From Rossellomorea sp. AcN35-11 (GTDB lineage Bacteria > Bacillota > Bacilli > Bacillales > Bacillaceae_B): 64,000 nucleotides of DNA. Shown here piece after piece: positions 35,460 through 45,268 of the stretch. The stretch covers positions 1,730,001 to 1,794,000 of the forward strand of contig CP128835.1 of the NCBI GenBank assembly GCA_030388825.1, written 5' to 3'. Position 1 is the first letter of the stretch; each line of letters opens with the position of its first letter. The position numbers and the translations under genes were made by a program. The notes under the pieces were generated by a model that saw only the letters and a program-made list of their open reading frames with translations, made no database searches and was not told where the DNA came from.

Positions 35460-36966
35460 ATGAAATGGACAATTAAACAAAATGAGGTTACGTCTGCTAA
35501 TCAAGAATGCCTGGTTGTCGGGGTTTACGATCAGCCTACATTCGAAGGGGAACTAAAAGAGCTCGACATGAAATTTGAGGGTTATCTTACACAACTGGTA
35601 AAAGACGGAGACATTTCTTCCAAAGCGAAGAAAGTGTCTAAGATACATACCTTCGGGAAACTGGAGACAAAAAGAATAGTATGTGTAGGTCTTGGAAAAC
35701 AAAAGGAACTTACCTTCGATTCATTGAAAGAATCCCTGGGAGTCGCGTCAAAGGCTTTGAAGGAAATGAAAGTATCTTCTTTCTCCGTGGCGTTGGATAC
35801 ATTTGTTACGGAAGAAATGACAGCTACAGATGCGGCACACGCATACATGGAAGCTTTTACAATGTCTACATATGAGTTTCATGGATATAAGAAGAAGTCC
35901 AATCAACCTGAAGTGCACTTTGATACGATTGAATTCTTTACTGGCTCAGACGTAAAAGAAGTAGAAACGGCTTTACATATCGGTTCAGCATTCGGTAATG
36001 GAGTCAATTCAGCGCGTACACTGGTGAATACTCCTGGAAATCTATTAACCTCTACTAAATTGGCTGAATACGCCCTTGAATTAGCAGAGCGATACGACTT
36101 TGAAGTCGAGATCCTGGATAAAGAAGAGATGGAGCATCTTGGTATGGGGGCACTTCTGGCAGTGAATCAGGGTTCCGTTGAACCGCCGAAGATGATTGTT
36201 CTTAAATATACCGGAAAAGATGAATGGAAAGATGTCATCGGCTTGGTTGGTAAGGGGATCACGTTTGATACAGGTGGTTATTCGATTAAGCCGAAAGATG
36301 GAATCGTAGGGATGAAAACCGATATGGGTGGTGCTGCCGCGGTCCTTGGTGCCATGGAAATCATCGGTGAGATCAAACCGGAACAGAATGTGGTTGCGGT
36401 CATTCCTTCGACAGATAACATGGTGAGTGGTTCTGCATTCAAGCCTGACGATGTGATTACATCCATGAGCGGTAAAACCATTGAAGTGTTGAACACAGAC
36501 GCTGAGGGCCGTCTCGCCCTTGCTGACGGTATGACATATGCGAAGCATCAGGGAGCCAATTATTTAGTGGACGTTGCAACCTTGACCGGGGGAGTTATCA
36601 TTGCCCTTGGAGAAGATAAAACAGGTGCCATGACGAATCATGAAGCTTTCTTTGAGCAGGTGCTGGAAGCATCGGGGGAATCCGGTGAATATATCTGGCA
36701 AGCTTCCTTATACGGAAAACGATAAGAAAAGGGTTCGTGGAAGTGACATCGCTGACTTGAACAATTCACCGGGACGTGCTGGACATGCCATCATGGGTGG
36801 AGCATTCGTCGGAGAATTTGCTGAAGGGCTTCCTTGGGTACACCTGGATATCGCCGGAACAGCGACGACAAAAGGCAGCTATGAACTGGGCCCGGCAGGT
36901 GGAACGGGAGTAATGGCAAGAACTCTTGCGCTATTAGTCGAACGTTTTGTGCCTGTAGAGAAATAA
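35460..36966 (+). pseudogene. yuiE: Leucyl aminopeptidase (M17 family), one frameshift
   Basis: Two frames (35460-36725 and 36640-36966) combine to about 501 residues, the M17 size (YuiE in B. subtilis is 500). Active-site motifs [12 protein letters not shown] and [10 protein letters not shown] are intact. The joint near 36700 needs one base removed (GGCAAGCTTCC to GGCAGCTTCC), giving [22 protein letters not shown]. Zn/Mn-dependent removal of N-terminal Leu and others from peptides. Start ATG 35460 lies nine bases after GGAGGT. Confidence 0.93.
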
Positions 36967-36978
36967 TGTGATGAATGA

Positions 36979-37026
36979 GAAAGTCTTTCTTCTGTGTATA
37001 GGCAGCACGGAAGAAAGGCTTTTTTG
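36979..37026 (+). terminator. Terminator of aminopeptidase gene
   Basis: AAGTCTTTCTTCTGTG pairs with CACGGAAGAAAGGCTT (minor mismatches), then T6. Confidence 0.82.
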
Positions 37027-37222
37027 TGAGGAGGGATGACAGCCTTACTTTCGAAATGCTGCTTTCATCTGAAAAAAGGGATCATTTTCCTTTTATAGTA
37101 TGATATAGAGTGAAACAATAATAATATGGTTATTCAAAGGGGACGTGAGGGATTTGATTAGGTGCTTCCATTTCTATTTTTCATTAAAAAGGGCTTTCAG
37201 CTCATGAAAAGGGGAAAATTAA

Positions 37223-37489
37223 ATGACTAAGGTTAAACTTGAAGGGCTGATGATGATAAGTGCTTTGATCAGTCTGTCAGGGGGGATCATGGTTTTTTTC
37301 AGTGTCAATTTTGGAGTCTCTCTAGGGGAATACTGGTTAAGTAAGAGAGGCGGTGCGAATCATGATCTATATCTAAATGTGATCGAGGGTTACACAAATA
37401 GCTTTTTAGCCGGCGGGAGCGTCCTGTTGGCAGTAGGATTACTGGCTGGTTATTTTCACTATTATAAGCTCCTTCACTTAAAAGAATAG
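37223..37489 (+). CDS. Hypothetical two-helix membrane protein
   Basis: 88 residues. Two hydrophobic segments (about 8-28 and 60-78) with a loop containing YLNVIEGYTN. ATG 37223 after AAAGGGGAAAA. No family recognised. Followed 37 bases later by another small membrane protein gene, presumably one operon. Confidence 0.68.
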   Translation: MTKVKLEGLMMISALISLSGGIMVFFSVNFGVSLGEYWLSKRGGANHDLYLNVIEGYTNSFLAGGSVLLAVGLLAGYFHYYKLLHLKE

Positions 37490-37526
37490 ATGTATTTAGG
37501 AAAATGGTTTTATAGGGGGAATTTTA

Positions 37527-37727
37527 ATGTCAAGGTACATTAGTATTTTCTTCTTATGCCTGTTCGTTAGTGGGATACTGTTCTTCATAGTGGGCTCTTT
37601 CTTTATGGACGGAGGAGATCCTGCAGAGGGAGTGATGTTTGTATTCGGAGTCATAATCGTCATTCTGCTTTCGTTTATCATTTCACAAATGTATTATCTG
37701 ATTCATCTGGTTAGAAAGAAGGATTGA
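37527..37727 (+). CDS. Hypothetical two-helix membrane protein
   Basis: 66 residues: helices IFFLCLFVSGILFFIVGSFF and GVMFVFGVIIVILLSFIIS joined by MDGGDPAE, with a basic end HLVRKKD. ATG 37527 after AGGGGGAAT. No family recognised. Confidence 0.68.
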   Translation: MSRYISIFFLCLFVSGILFFIVGSFFMDGGDPAEGVMFVFGVIIVILLSFIISQMYYLIHLVRKKD

Positions 37728-38084
37728 GATTATGAGTTATGGTATAAAATCATAGACGATTTCTGCGTGAGAGGAGCTGTGGGTTTACCTGCAGGCTGTT
37801 GGACATGTTTCGTCAATCCAGTCGATTTTAGACGTTTCTTATCATAATTAAATGAACGACTACAGCCGCTCCTCAAGAGAATGGCTGTTTTTTTATTCTT
37901 TAATAGAAAAGGATTCAAGGGTGATTTTTTTCCCTCTCATTTCCTCCAACCTCATATCCTATTAAAATGTTGACAAACTCTCTTTATCTTGATAAAGTAG
38001 AAATCGTGATTTTATCACTCTACCAATTTAGCGAACTAAAGCATACAGATATAGTGTTGTATGGAAATATTTGAGGAGGAAGAC
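37728..38084. other. Intergenic region with terminator and yuiF promoter
   Basis: Holds the terminator at 37859-37897 and, before yuiF, TTGACA (37970-37975) with a weak TAAAGT 17 bases on (37993-37998). The stretch 37768-37880 can also fold GAGGAG...CTGT against ACAGCCGCTCCTC, making a longer structured end. Confidence 0.45.
37859..37897 (+). terminator. Terminator of small-membrane-protein operon
   Basis: ACAGCC/GGCTGT short stem followed by T7. Confidence 0.65.
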
Positions 38085-39404
38085 ATGATGAATGCAGTTG
38101 TAATAGCGGTTCTTGTCATGCTTGTACTAAGTCTGGTACGCGTGAATGTGGTATTCGCTCTGATCACTGGAGCGTTAGTCGGAGGACTGACGGGTGGAAT
38201 GGGTTTGAATGAAACAATATCCGTATTTTCTGAAGGAATAAGCGGAGGGGCGAATATTGCCTTGAGTTATGCATTATTAGGTGGATTCGCGGTGGCGATT
38301 TCTTACACGGGAATTCCGAACCTTCTGGTTGACTGGGTATTGAAGGTAGTGGGGAAAAAAGGTGATTCAAGAAAGACAGCCCTTTCAAAAGCACTTATCG
38401 TTTTATCCATATTAATCATGGCTTGTTTTTCACAGAATGTGATTCCGATCCATATTGCCTTTATTCCGATTCTGATCCCGCCATTACTGAAGGTGATGAC
38501 AGAATTACGGATTGACAGACGATTGATTGCCTCGGTGATCACGTTTGGTTTAACAGCTCCTTATATTCTTTTACCTGTAGGATTCGGCTTGCAGTTCCAT
38601 GAAATCATCGCGCAAAACATGGCATCAAGCGGAATGGAAATTGCATTGGATGATATTCCGAAAGCGATGCTCCTTCCGGTGGGAGGAATGATGATCGGTT
38701 TACTCGTTGCGGTGTTCTTCAGCTATCGTAAACCACGGGATTACGAAGAAGCAGATGAAGTCGCGGCAGAAGAAAAGGTGGTATACAATAAGAAAGCGAT
38801 GGTTTTCGCCCTTGTTTCCATCGTTGTCGCTTTATATGTACAGCTTCAACTGGAATCCATGATCTTTGGAGCATTAGCAGGTATTGCAGTTCTTTACATT
38901 ACGGGTTCGGTTAAATGGAAAGAAGCTGACGGCCTCTTGAATGATGGAATGAAAATGATGGCTTTCATCGGATTTGTCATGATCACTGCATCAGGATTCG
39001 CTGAAGTGGTGAAAGCGACAGGAGATGTGGAAACCCTGGTGGAAGCGACTGCTGATGTAATCGGAGGAAATCAGTCCCTCGCCGCTCTCATCATGTTAAT
39101 CGTGGGACTTCTTGTAACCATGGGCATCGGCTCATCATTTGCGACGATTCCCATCATTGCAGCCATCTTCGTGCCCCTTGCCATGGAGCTTGGATTTAGT
39201 CCATTGGCAACGATTGCGATCGTGGGTACAGCAGGTGCCCTTGGTGATGCAGGGTCGCCTGCTTCAGACAGCACCCTTGGACCGACAGCCGGGTTAAACG
39301 CTGACGGACAGCATAACCACATCTGGGATACATGTGTACCTACATTTGTACACTACAATATTCCATTGATCTTATTTGGTTGGATTGCAGCTATCATATT
39401 GTAA
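38085..39404 (+). CDS. yuiF: YuiF, Na+/H+ antiporter-family (amino-acid) transporter
   Basis: 439 residues, start ATG 38085 after GAGGAGG. About twelve membrane segments; family motifs SFATIPIIAAIFVP and LGDAGSPASDSTLGPTAG, an NhaC-like ion-binding hairpin. The B. subtilis protein YuiF is annotated as a putative amino-acid/Na+ transporter. Substrate not read from sequence. Followed by a strong terminator. Confidence 0.9.
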   Translation: MMNAVVIAVLVMLVLSLVRVNVVFALITGALVGGLTGGMGLNETISVFSEGISGGANIALSYALLGGFAVAISYTGIPNLLVDWVLKVVGKKGDSRKTALSKALIVLSILIMACFSQNVIPIHIAFIPILIPPLLKVMTELRIDRRLIASVITFGLTAPYILLPVGFGLQFHEIIAQNMASSGMEIALDDIPKAMLLPVGGMMIGLLVAVFFSYRKPRDYEEADEVAAEEKVVYNKKAMVFALVSIVVALYVQLQLESMIFGALAGIAVLYITGSVKWKEADGLLNDGMKMMAFIGFVMITASGFAEVVKATGDVETLVEATADVIGGNQSLAALIMLIVGLLVTMGIGSSFATIPIIAAIFVPLAMELGFSPLATIAIVGTAGALGDAGSPASDSTLGPTAGLNADGQHNHIWDTCVPTFVHYNIPLILFGWIAAIIL

Positions 39405-39410
39405 ATAGAT

Positions 39411-39441
39411 AAAGCAAGGGACCTGTGCCCTTGCTTTTTTT
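39411..39441 (+). terminator. Terminator of yuiF
   Basis: AAAGCAAGGG/CCCTTGCTTT then T7. Confidence 0.88.
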
Positions 39442-39561
39442 CGACTTCCACTCATTTGGTTTATCGCCCACTCCAATCCACTTGCCTTCGCATACAAAGT
39501 AGTGAAGCCAAATAGACATAGCGGCTATAAATCACTTGTTTGACGATAAGGAGGCAGCCAA

Positions 39562-39750
39562 ATGAATCATCGTATTGTATATGGAGGAAGGAGACCTTTT
39601 TATGGAGGCGGATTCTTCGGAGGACCATTTATTGGAGGAGTATTAGGAGGGTTAGTGGGAGCGGCAATCCTAAGGCCGAGACCATATTATTATCCATACT
39701 ATCCACCATACGGTTATGGGGGATATCCAGGCCATTACCCTTATTATTAA
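39562..39750 (+). CDS. Small Gly/Tyr/Pro-rich protein, coat-like
   Basis: 62 residues: Gly/Phe-rich first half (GGGFFGGPFIGGVLGGLVGA) then RPRP and Tyr/Pro-rich tail PYYYPYYPPYGYGGYPGHY. ATG 39562 after AAGGAGGCAGCC. Such composition is typical of structural spore-surface proteins in Bacillaceae; the exact family is not known. A second protein of this style is at 41023-41268. Confidence 0.75.
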   Translation: MNHRIVYGGRRPFYGGGFFGGPFIGGVLGGLVGAAILRPRPYYYPYYPPYGYGGYPGHYPYY

Positions 39751-39760
39751 GTAAAGAGAG

Positions 39761-39793
39761 TAGCAGTGTCATAAATAGACACTGCTATTATTT
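39761..39793 (+). terminator. Terminator, Gly/Tyr-rich gene / yuzC
   Basis: TAGCAGTGTC/GACACTGCTA then TTATTT between convergent genes. Confidence 0.82.
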
Positions 39794-39815
39794 CGTCACT
39801 GGATCGTTCATCAGC

Positions 39816-40196
39816 TTACATCCATCGGACAATGACAATCAGATGACAGCAATCTACCTGACCAAGTGTTTCATCAAACACTAAATGCACCCCGTCCGGA
39901 TTAAATGAGACGACCGGTTGTACTTTTGTTCCGACGGTTAGAAGTAGTTTATGTACTTCCGGCATATTCGATTTCTGTGCGGCATTCATAAGTTTGGATG
40001 AGAATTCTTTTGATGTATTAATTTTTTCAAGGACCTTTTGAGCATCCTCCATTAAGCTTAATGTTTTCCCGGCCGAAGACATAAACGTTTTGGTTTCAAC
40101 AGGTGGATAATTCCGATTGTGTAAAGGATATATACTCGAATAAGTAGGTGGATAGGGGCGTTGAATAGAGGGATAAAAAGGATGATATCGGTACAT
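39816..40196 (-). CDS. yuzC: YuzC-like spore protein
   Basis: 126 residues. Tyr/Pro-rich N-terminus (HPFYPSIQRPYPPTY), then helix FMSSAGKTLSLMEDAQKVLEKI, and a C-terminal beta part with VHLVFDETLG and CCHLIVIV. The layout resembles B. subtilis YuzC as I remember it, a protein of the sporulation regulon. Start ATG 40196 after AAAGGGGTTATG. Name moderately sure. Confidence 0.66.
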   Translation of the reverse strand: MYRYHPFYPSIQRPYPPTYSSIYPLHNRNYPPVETKTFMSSAGKTLSLMEDAQKVLEKINTSKEFSSKLMNAAQKSNMPEVHKLLLTVGTKVQPVVSFNPDGVHLVFDETLGQVDCCHLIVIVRWM

Positions 40197-40359
40197 AACA
40201 TAACCCCTTTCTAAGAAATGCTCTTAGGATATGTATGAAAAAGGAAGAAGGAATATTCATGAAAAGGGTAAGAGCAAATGAGAGACTCAACCGAAAAAAA
40301 GGATTTTAGATCCATTTCTCGAACTGATACTATAATGAAAAAAATATGAGGTGATTTGC

Positions 40360-40743
40360 ATGAATATGGAAAATACATTAATCAGTACGCTTGGAATTGA
40401 ATTTGTTGAAGTGGGGAAAGGAAAAGTCGTTGCGACCATGCCGGTGAATGAACGTACGAGGCAGCCATTCGGATTTCTGCATGGGGGGGCATCGGTGGCA
40501 CTTGCCGAAACGGTGGCAAGTGTAGGGGCTGTAAAATTAATCGACCTGGAACAAGAAATCTGCTTCGGATTGGAGATCAATGCCAATCATATTAAAGCAA
40601 AGCGGGAAGGGCTGGTTACGGCAACAGGAACGGTCATGCATCAAGGGAGGACGACCATGGTTTGGGAGATTAAAATCACGGACGAAGACAATCAATTAAT
40701 CTGCATTTCAAGATGTACGATGGCAGTCGTACCGAAACGTTAA
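40360..40743 (+). CDS. yuxO: YuxO/MenI hotdog-fold thioesterase
   Basis: 127 residues from ATG 40360, six bases after GAGGTG. Hotdog motif FGFLHGGASVALAETVAS carries the catalytic Glu and HGG of DHNA-CoA/4-hydroxybenzoyl-CoA thioesterases. YuxO is proposed to hydrolyse 1,4-dihydroxy-2-naphthoyl-CoA in menaquinone synthesis. In B. subtilis it lies in the comA operon next to mrp; here comQXPA is absent. Confidence 0.9.
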   Translation: MNMENTLISTLGIEFVEVGKGKVVATMPVNERTRQPFGFLHGGASVALAETVASVGAVKLIDLEQEICFGLEINANHIKAKREGLVTATGTVMHQGRTTMVWEIKITDEDNQLICISRCTMAVVPKR

Positions 40744-40907
40744 CTGATAGAAAACACCGAGTACTGACGTAAGCACATATTAAACCCGCATATGATTTAC
40801 ATAGGGAGACGATGGTTTGAGTATTCCATTGTGCGTAATATCCAGAAGCGCCGGTAACCACATATGAAGGAAAAAGGTAACATCGAGACAGGTTAAGCTT
40901 TTTACAG

Positions 40908-40938
40908 GGGCATGAATGATTTCATTCATGCCTTTTTT
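40908..40938 (+). terminator. Strong terminator 165 bases after yuxO
   Basis: GGCATGAATGA/TCATTCATGCC nearly perfect stem, T6. The 165-base distance from the yuxO stop could mean a long 3' UTR; no gene was found between them. Confidence 0.83.
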
Positions 40939-41022
40939 ATACACATTCAGATGAACAGTGCTAAAATGAAAACGGCTTCCAGAATAGAAGGGAATTCAAA
41001 TTATTTGGACAGATGCAAAGGT

Positions 41023-41268
41023 TTAATAAAGACCATATCCCGGCCGCCAAAATCCGTATCCGAACCCGGGGCGTCCATATCCATATCCGTACCAAGGACG
41101 CCCGTACCCGTACCAAGGACGCCCATAGCCAAACCATCCAGGACGTCCATACCCGTAAAATCCAGGACGCCCATACCCATATCCTCCGGCTGCACCAGCT
41201 GCCGCTAATAATACCAGGGGGATCCTTTGATCTCCTTCATTGTAAGGAATCGGTGTTGTAGTATCCAT
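41023..41268 (-). CDS. Gly/Tyr/Arg/Pro repeat protein, spore-surface-like
   Basis: 81 residues from ATG 41268 after AAAAGGAGG. N-terminal MDTTTPIPYNEGDQRIPLVLL, a short Ala/Gly segment, then about seven tandem GYGRP-type repeats (GRPGFYGYGRPGW and so on). The DNA shows matching direct repeats of CGTACC/CCATACC. The pattern suggests a structural spore-surface protein; unnamed. Confidence 0.78.
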   Translation of the reverse strand: MDTTTPIPYNEGDQRIPLVLLAAAGAAGGYGYGRPGFYGYGRPGWFGYGRPWYGYGRPWYGYGYGRPGFGYGFWRPGYGLY

Positions 41269-41500
41269 TTTCTCGTTAAGTCCTCCTTTTGTTTTCCGTA
41301 CTATTCTATAAGTGGACGAAGGAAAACGTGACGGGAAGAATAGCAAGCAATCTCTTAATACCGTAAAGGATGTTGTTTACTAATCTATTGTTTTCATTTC
41401 TATTCACGATTCATGCTCGAAAAGTTGATTGGAGCGTCCTGCAGCGGAAATCACCTTGTAGCTTCTTCTTCAGAATAGCAACACAGTATACAAAAAGAGC

Positions 41501-42028
41501 CTAATTAAAAAAGATCATATCGGGATCAGCTGTATTGAGTTGTTTAGGAAATAACAGTCCTTTTATATAGGGGGAAGAGAGATCCCCATTCTTGAATTGA
41601 TAGGCTGTCTGGGCATAAAACAGTCGGGCATTCTTTGTTTTTCGTCTGCCGGTTACAATGTCGTTCAATACATTCAATGCCAGAAAATTCATTTCCTCTT
41701 TATCACATTTTGCGGAAGCTTCACCCTTGGTCCGGTCCAGATAGACACTTCCATCGTATCGAGCGATTTCATCGTACATACCCGGAGGTACTTTATAATC
41801 GATCACCTGCTCGACAAAATCTAAATGGGGGGTCGGGAAATGGTGTGGTACAGGGTCTCTGTAGACAATGGTACGCTTCCATGGACCATTGTTGTACCAG
41901 ATGAGCAGACTTTGTGTCGCTTCATTTGGAAATCCGTATTTCTCCATAATGGAACGTGCTGTTATTGCTTGTTTTTCCTCCCAGGACTGCAAAATACTCT
42001 TCACATAACGTTCATATTCCTGATTCAA
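41501..42028 (-). CDS. Hypothetical protein
   Basis: 175 residues, no membrane segment or signal. Mixed composition with WEEKQAITARSIMEKYGFPNE at the N-terminus suggesting a helical DNA- or protein-binding start, and MFFLAL-type buried strands later (MNFLALNVLNDIV). Start ATG 42028 after AAGGAGGTATTCCC. No family recognised. Confidence 0.72.
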   Translation of the reverse strand: MNQEYERYVKSILQSWEEKQAITARSIMEKYGFPNEATQSLLIWYNNGPWKRTIVYRDPVPHHFPTPHLDFVEQVIDYKVPPGMYDEIARYDGSVYLDRTKGEASAKCDKEEMNFLALNVLNDIVTGRRKTKNARLFYAQTAYQFKNGDLSSPYIKGLLFPKQLNTADPDMIFFN

Positions 42029-42248
42029 TGGGAATACCTCCTTATGTTATTTGTGGGACAGCGGATCAGTTGGAGAGTCCATTCCTCGGTAAAGTGTATT
42101 CATGATACAAGAAAAGTGCCCCTTGGTTTTTATTTTTACAGATTGCCTTACCAGTAGATATATAACGGTGAAAGAAATGGCTCATAAGTTTAAAAAGTTG
42201 ATAAATGGGAAATCAAAGAGTAACCATTCAATGAGGAGGATTTAGTTG

Positions 42249-42614
42249 ATGAGTTGGACGAAGAAGGATTATCCAGATTCACTGAAAAACCTGCCTGCAG
42301 ACGTTCGAAACAAAGCCATAGAAATTGCCAACGCCCTTCTTGATGAAGGCTATGAAGAGGGAAGGGCCATTGCGATTGCCACTGACCAGGCTCATAAGTC
42401 CGAAGAGGGCGTGCCTGATAAAACGGAGTATCATGTGAGGCCACATGATGACGGCTGGCAATTGAAGAAAGCCGATGGACAGCGTGCGATCATGGTGGAA
42501 GAGACGAAGGAAAAGCTTTTGGGAAAGGCGAAAGACTATGTAACGGACCATTCCGGTACGCTGGTCGTGCATAAGCAGGATGGAAGCGTAGAGGAACACT
42601 TATATCAACGATAA
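42249..42614 (+). CDS. DUF2188 domain protein
   Basis: 121 residues, ATG 42249 after GAGGAGG. N-terminal DYPDSLKNLPADVRNKAIEIANALL resembles the ChaB-like start seen in YdaT-type proteins. C-terminal DUF2188: YHVRPHDDGWQLKKADGQRA, then LVVHKQDGSVEEHLY. Function unknown, possibly stress-related. Ends at a strong terminator shared with mrpG. Confidence 0.82.
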   Translation: MSWTKKDYPDSLKNLPADVRNKAIEIANALLDEGYEEGRAIAIATDQAHKSEEGVPDKTEYHVRPHDDGWQLKKADGQRAIMVEETKEKLLGKAKDYVTDHSGTLVVHKQDGSVEEHLYQR

Positions 42615-42616
42615 TA

Positions 42617-42668
42617 AAAAAAGCTTGACCCATTCGAGTTGATGCTCGATAGGTCAAGCTTTTTTATG
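42617..42668 (+). terminator. Bidirectional terminator DUF2188 gene / mrp operon
   Basis: AAAAAAGCTTGACC/GGTCAAGCTTTTTT outer stem with inner CGAG/CTCG. It ends the mrp operon from the other side. Confidence 0.92.
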
Positions 42669-42673
42669 CTTTT

Positions 42674-43042
42674 TTACTGACTGTTCTGTCGATCGTATTC
42701 CTTTTTACCTTTTAAGTCATCCCTTACACTTTTATCCCAGAGCTTAACCCCAGAGTTATAGGCTGCCCGGGATATGAGATGCCCTGCAACTGGGGCGGTG
42801 ATGAAGACGAAGGCAATGGTCAGGATCACTCTTGAATTAAAATGCCCATGCTCTAAATAAAAGTATAGGAATGTAGCGAGGAGGATGGACATCACTCCAA
42901 GTGTCGCGCTTTTAGAAGCTGCATGATTTCGCGTATAGACATCAGGGAGCCTCAGCAATCCAAAGGCTGTGACAAGGCTGAGAAAACCTCCTACTACTAA
43001 AAAGAATCCAATGAAAAATCTAATGATCTCGCTCACGTTCAA
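42674..43042 (-). CDS. mrpG: MrpG, Na+/H+ antiporter subunit G
   Basis: 122 residues, three membrane helices, with GLLRLPDVYTRNHAASKSATLG typical of MrpG/MnhG/PhaG. Last gene of the seven-gene operon; its start overlaps mrpF by 23 bases. The Mrp complex expels Na+ in exchange for protons, giving alkali and salt resistance. Confidence 0.95.
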   Translation of the reverse strand: MNVSEIIRFFIGFFLVVGGFLSLVTAFGLLRLPDVYTRNHAASKSATLGVMSILLATFLYFYLEHGHFNSRVILTIAFVFITAPVAGHLISRAAYNSGVKLWDKSVRDDLKGKKEYDRQNSQ

Positions 43043-43304
43043 TAATCGCCCCTTTCTCTAAGAACTTCGAAAAGGCAACGGTTCCTATGAAGGCCAGTAT
43101 CCCAAGAAGGAGAATGACTTCCAGGAAAGCGTAAGTGTCGAGCATCATGGATACGAGGGCAACGATGGCAATCAGATTGATACCGATCGCATCAAGGGCT
43201 ACCACCCGGTCGGGAGTTGTAGGTCCTTTCACCACTCTGTAAACCAGTCCCAGCATGGAAAGGGAGACGCATAGTAACGTAATTTGCAATATTGTGTGTA
43301 ACAT
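43020..43304 (-). CDS. mrpF: MrpF, Na+/H+ antiporter subunit F
   Basis: 94 residues, three helices; RVVKGPTTPDRVVALDAIGINLI is the MrpF/MnhF signature, with the DR pair needed for activity. Overlaps mrpE by one base and mrpG by 23. Confidence 0.95.
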   Translation of the reverse strand: MLHTILQITLLCVSLSMLGLVYRVVKGPTTPDRVVALDAIGINLIAIVALVSMMLDTYAFLEVILLLGILAFIGTVAFSKFLEKGAIIERERDH

Positions 43305-43780
43305 CAGCGGCTCACCTCCATAATTGCTTTCTCAAAAGAATTTCTGATCTCCTTGATGGCCTGGTCAGCATCCGGGATATCGATGGCGTGAACGTAAAGC
43401 ATCTTATTATCATACGACACATCCATCACGAGGGTCCCGGGAGTCAAGGTTATGAGATTTGCTAACAGGGTGATCTCCCAATCCGATTTCAGTTCAGTTG
43501 GAAAAGCGAAGATCCCGGGCTGGAAGTCAAGCTTTGGCCTCAGTATCGTCTTTAAGACCGAGATGTTAGCAAGAATGAGTTCTTTCAGGAATAAAAAGAA
43601 TAAGTTGATCACGGCCGTCACCCTCATGAGATAAAACCGTGAGCTGAAAAACCTTCTGAATGCAAATATGACAAGCAACCCAAGCAAATAGCCTATGATA
43701 AATGACTGAGAAGTAAAGGATACCGAAAGAAACATCCAGACAAAGGCCATGAAAAAGTTTAATAATATTTGAAAAGCCAT
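43304..43780 (-). CDS. mrpE: MrpE, Na+/H+ antiporter subunit E
   Basis: 158 residues, the B. subtilis length. Two N-terminal helices and a cytoplasmic part with LLANLITLTPGTLVMDVS, the MrpE signature. Supports assembly and activity of the complex. Confidence 0.95.
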   Translation of the reverse strand: MAFQILLNFFMAFVWMFLSVSFTSQSFIIGYLLGLLVIFAFRRFFSSRFYLMRVTAVINLFFLFLKELILANISVLKTILRPKLDFQPGIFAFPTELKSDWEITLLANLITLTPGTLVMDVSYDNKMLYVHAIDIPDADQAIKEIRNSFEKAIMEVSR

Positions 43781-43786
43781 TCTACA

Positions 43787-45268
43787 TTACTCCTTTAACA
43801 CTGCGTCTATATAGAGATTCGGATTTACCAGTACTTCTGCTGCTTGTGAGAATAGAGGACGGACCGCTTCGGCACCCAATCCATAACATACAGCCAACAC
43901 GACAAGTATCGAGGAGGTCATCCATAAGTAACGAGCGTGTCCTTTGGTCACTTCTTTGTATTCTTTCGGAGTTCCCCATATACCATTCAGGAAGATCTTA
44001 ATGACTGAATATAGGACTAACAGACTTGATGCCAGAATCACACCTGCACCTACATAAGCTTCTGCCGCAAAGCTTCCTCTGAGAATCAATAGCTTGCCGA
44101 TAAATCCACTCAAAGGAGGGATACCTGCCAAGGAGAAGGCAGCAACAAGGAATGTCCATCCTAACCACGGATAATCCCTGATGAGACCTCCCATCTTCTT
44201 AAGGTTAGTCGTGCCCGTTATGGCGATCATCACTCCGACAAGGAGGAAGAGGGCGGCTTTAATGAACATGTCGTGAACCAGATAGTAAACCGCTCCTTCT
44301 AATGCTTCCGGGTTCATAGTCGACACCCCGAACAATATCACACCAACGGCAATGATGATGTTGTAGATAATGATCTTCTTGACATCCCAATACGCGATGG
44401 CCCCGATACAGCCAAGAACGATGGTCAGAATCGCCAGTATGCTCAGGATTTCATGTGTATACCCGATATCATGATAGAAGAACAATGTGTACGTCCGTAA
44501 GATCGAGTAGATCCCCACTTTGGTGAGCAACGCCCCGAATAATGCCAGCACCGGTGTCGGTGGGGCGTAATACGAGCCAGGCAGCCAAAAATAAAGAGGG
44601 AAGATGGCACCCTTAAGTCCAAAGACTAACAGGAACATAATCGCAATCGCTGTAAGTATTCCTGGCTGATTCATATCAGCGATCTTTCTCGAAATATCTG
44701 CCATATTCAATGTTCCGACAACGGAGTACAAGTACGCCACAGCAATAACGAATAAAGCAGAGGAGATGACATTGACGAGAATATATTTGATTCCTTCGCG
44801 CAATTGAGCTTTTGTCCCGCCCAGAACGAGGAGGACATACGAACTCATGAGCATTACTTCGAAAAAGACGAAGAGGTTGAATATATCCCCGGTTGTAAAT
44901 GCCCCGTTCACTCCTACCAGCAGGAATTGAACAACGGGATAGTAGTAGAATCGTTCTCTGTCGGCTCCTATAGACTTAAAAGAGTAAAGTAACACAACAA
45001 GTGTGATGATGCTTGTAGCTGTTACCAGTAAGGCAGAGAGCATATCGGAAACAAGTGTGATCCCAAAGGGAGCCACCCAGCTTCCCAGGTTGATCGTCTG
45101 GATTCCATCCATATGGATGGTGTTGATGAGTACAAGGGAAGCTGCAATGGTAGCCAAAGTTGATATGGCTGAAATTCCACGTTGTACCTTCACATATTTG
45201 CTGATGAACATTAAGATAATCGCCGTAAATAACGGGATTAAAATAGGTAGTATCAATAAGTTAGTCAT
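43787..45268 (-). CDS. mrpD: MrpD, antiporter subunit D (NuoM/N-like)
   Basis: 493 residues, same length as B. subtilis MrpD, about fourteen helices. Proton-antiporter core related to complex I: the Glu of [13 protein letters not shown] and the Lys of [10 protein letters not shown] are where the family's ion-path residues lie. Overlaps mrpC by eight bases. Confidence 0.96.
   Translation of the reverse strand: MTNLLILPILIPLFTAIILMFISKYVKVQRGISAISTLATIAASLVLINTIHMDGIQTINLGSWVAPFGITLVSDMLSALLVTATSIITLVVLLYSFKSIGADRERFYYYPVVQFLLVGVNGAFTTGDIFNLFVFFEVMLMSSYVLLVLGGTKAQLREGIKYILVNVISSALFVIAVAYLYSVVGTLNMADISRKIADMNQPGILTAIAIMFLLVFGLKGAIFPLYFWLPGSYYAPPTPVLALFGALLTKVGIYSILRTYTLFFYHDIGYTHEILSILAILTIVLGCIGAIAYWDVKKIIIYNIIIAVGVILFGVSTMNPEALEGAVYYLVHDMFIKAALFLLVGVMIAITGTTNLKKMGGLIRDYPWLGWTFLVAAFSLAGIPPLSGFIGKLLILRGSFAAEAYVGAGVILASSLLVLYSVIKIFLNGIWGTPKEYKEVTKGHARYLWMTSSILVVLAVCYGLGAEAVRPLFSQAAEVLVNPNLYIDAVLKE

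Noticed and set aside
41000..41250. CRISPR-like direct repeats
   Set aside because: Repeats are irregular and match Gly-Tyr-Arg-Pro codons of the 41023-41268 coding sequence.
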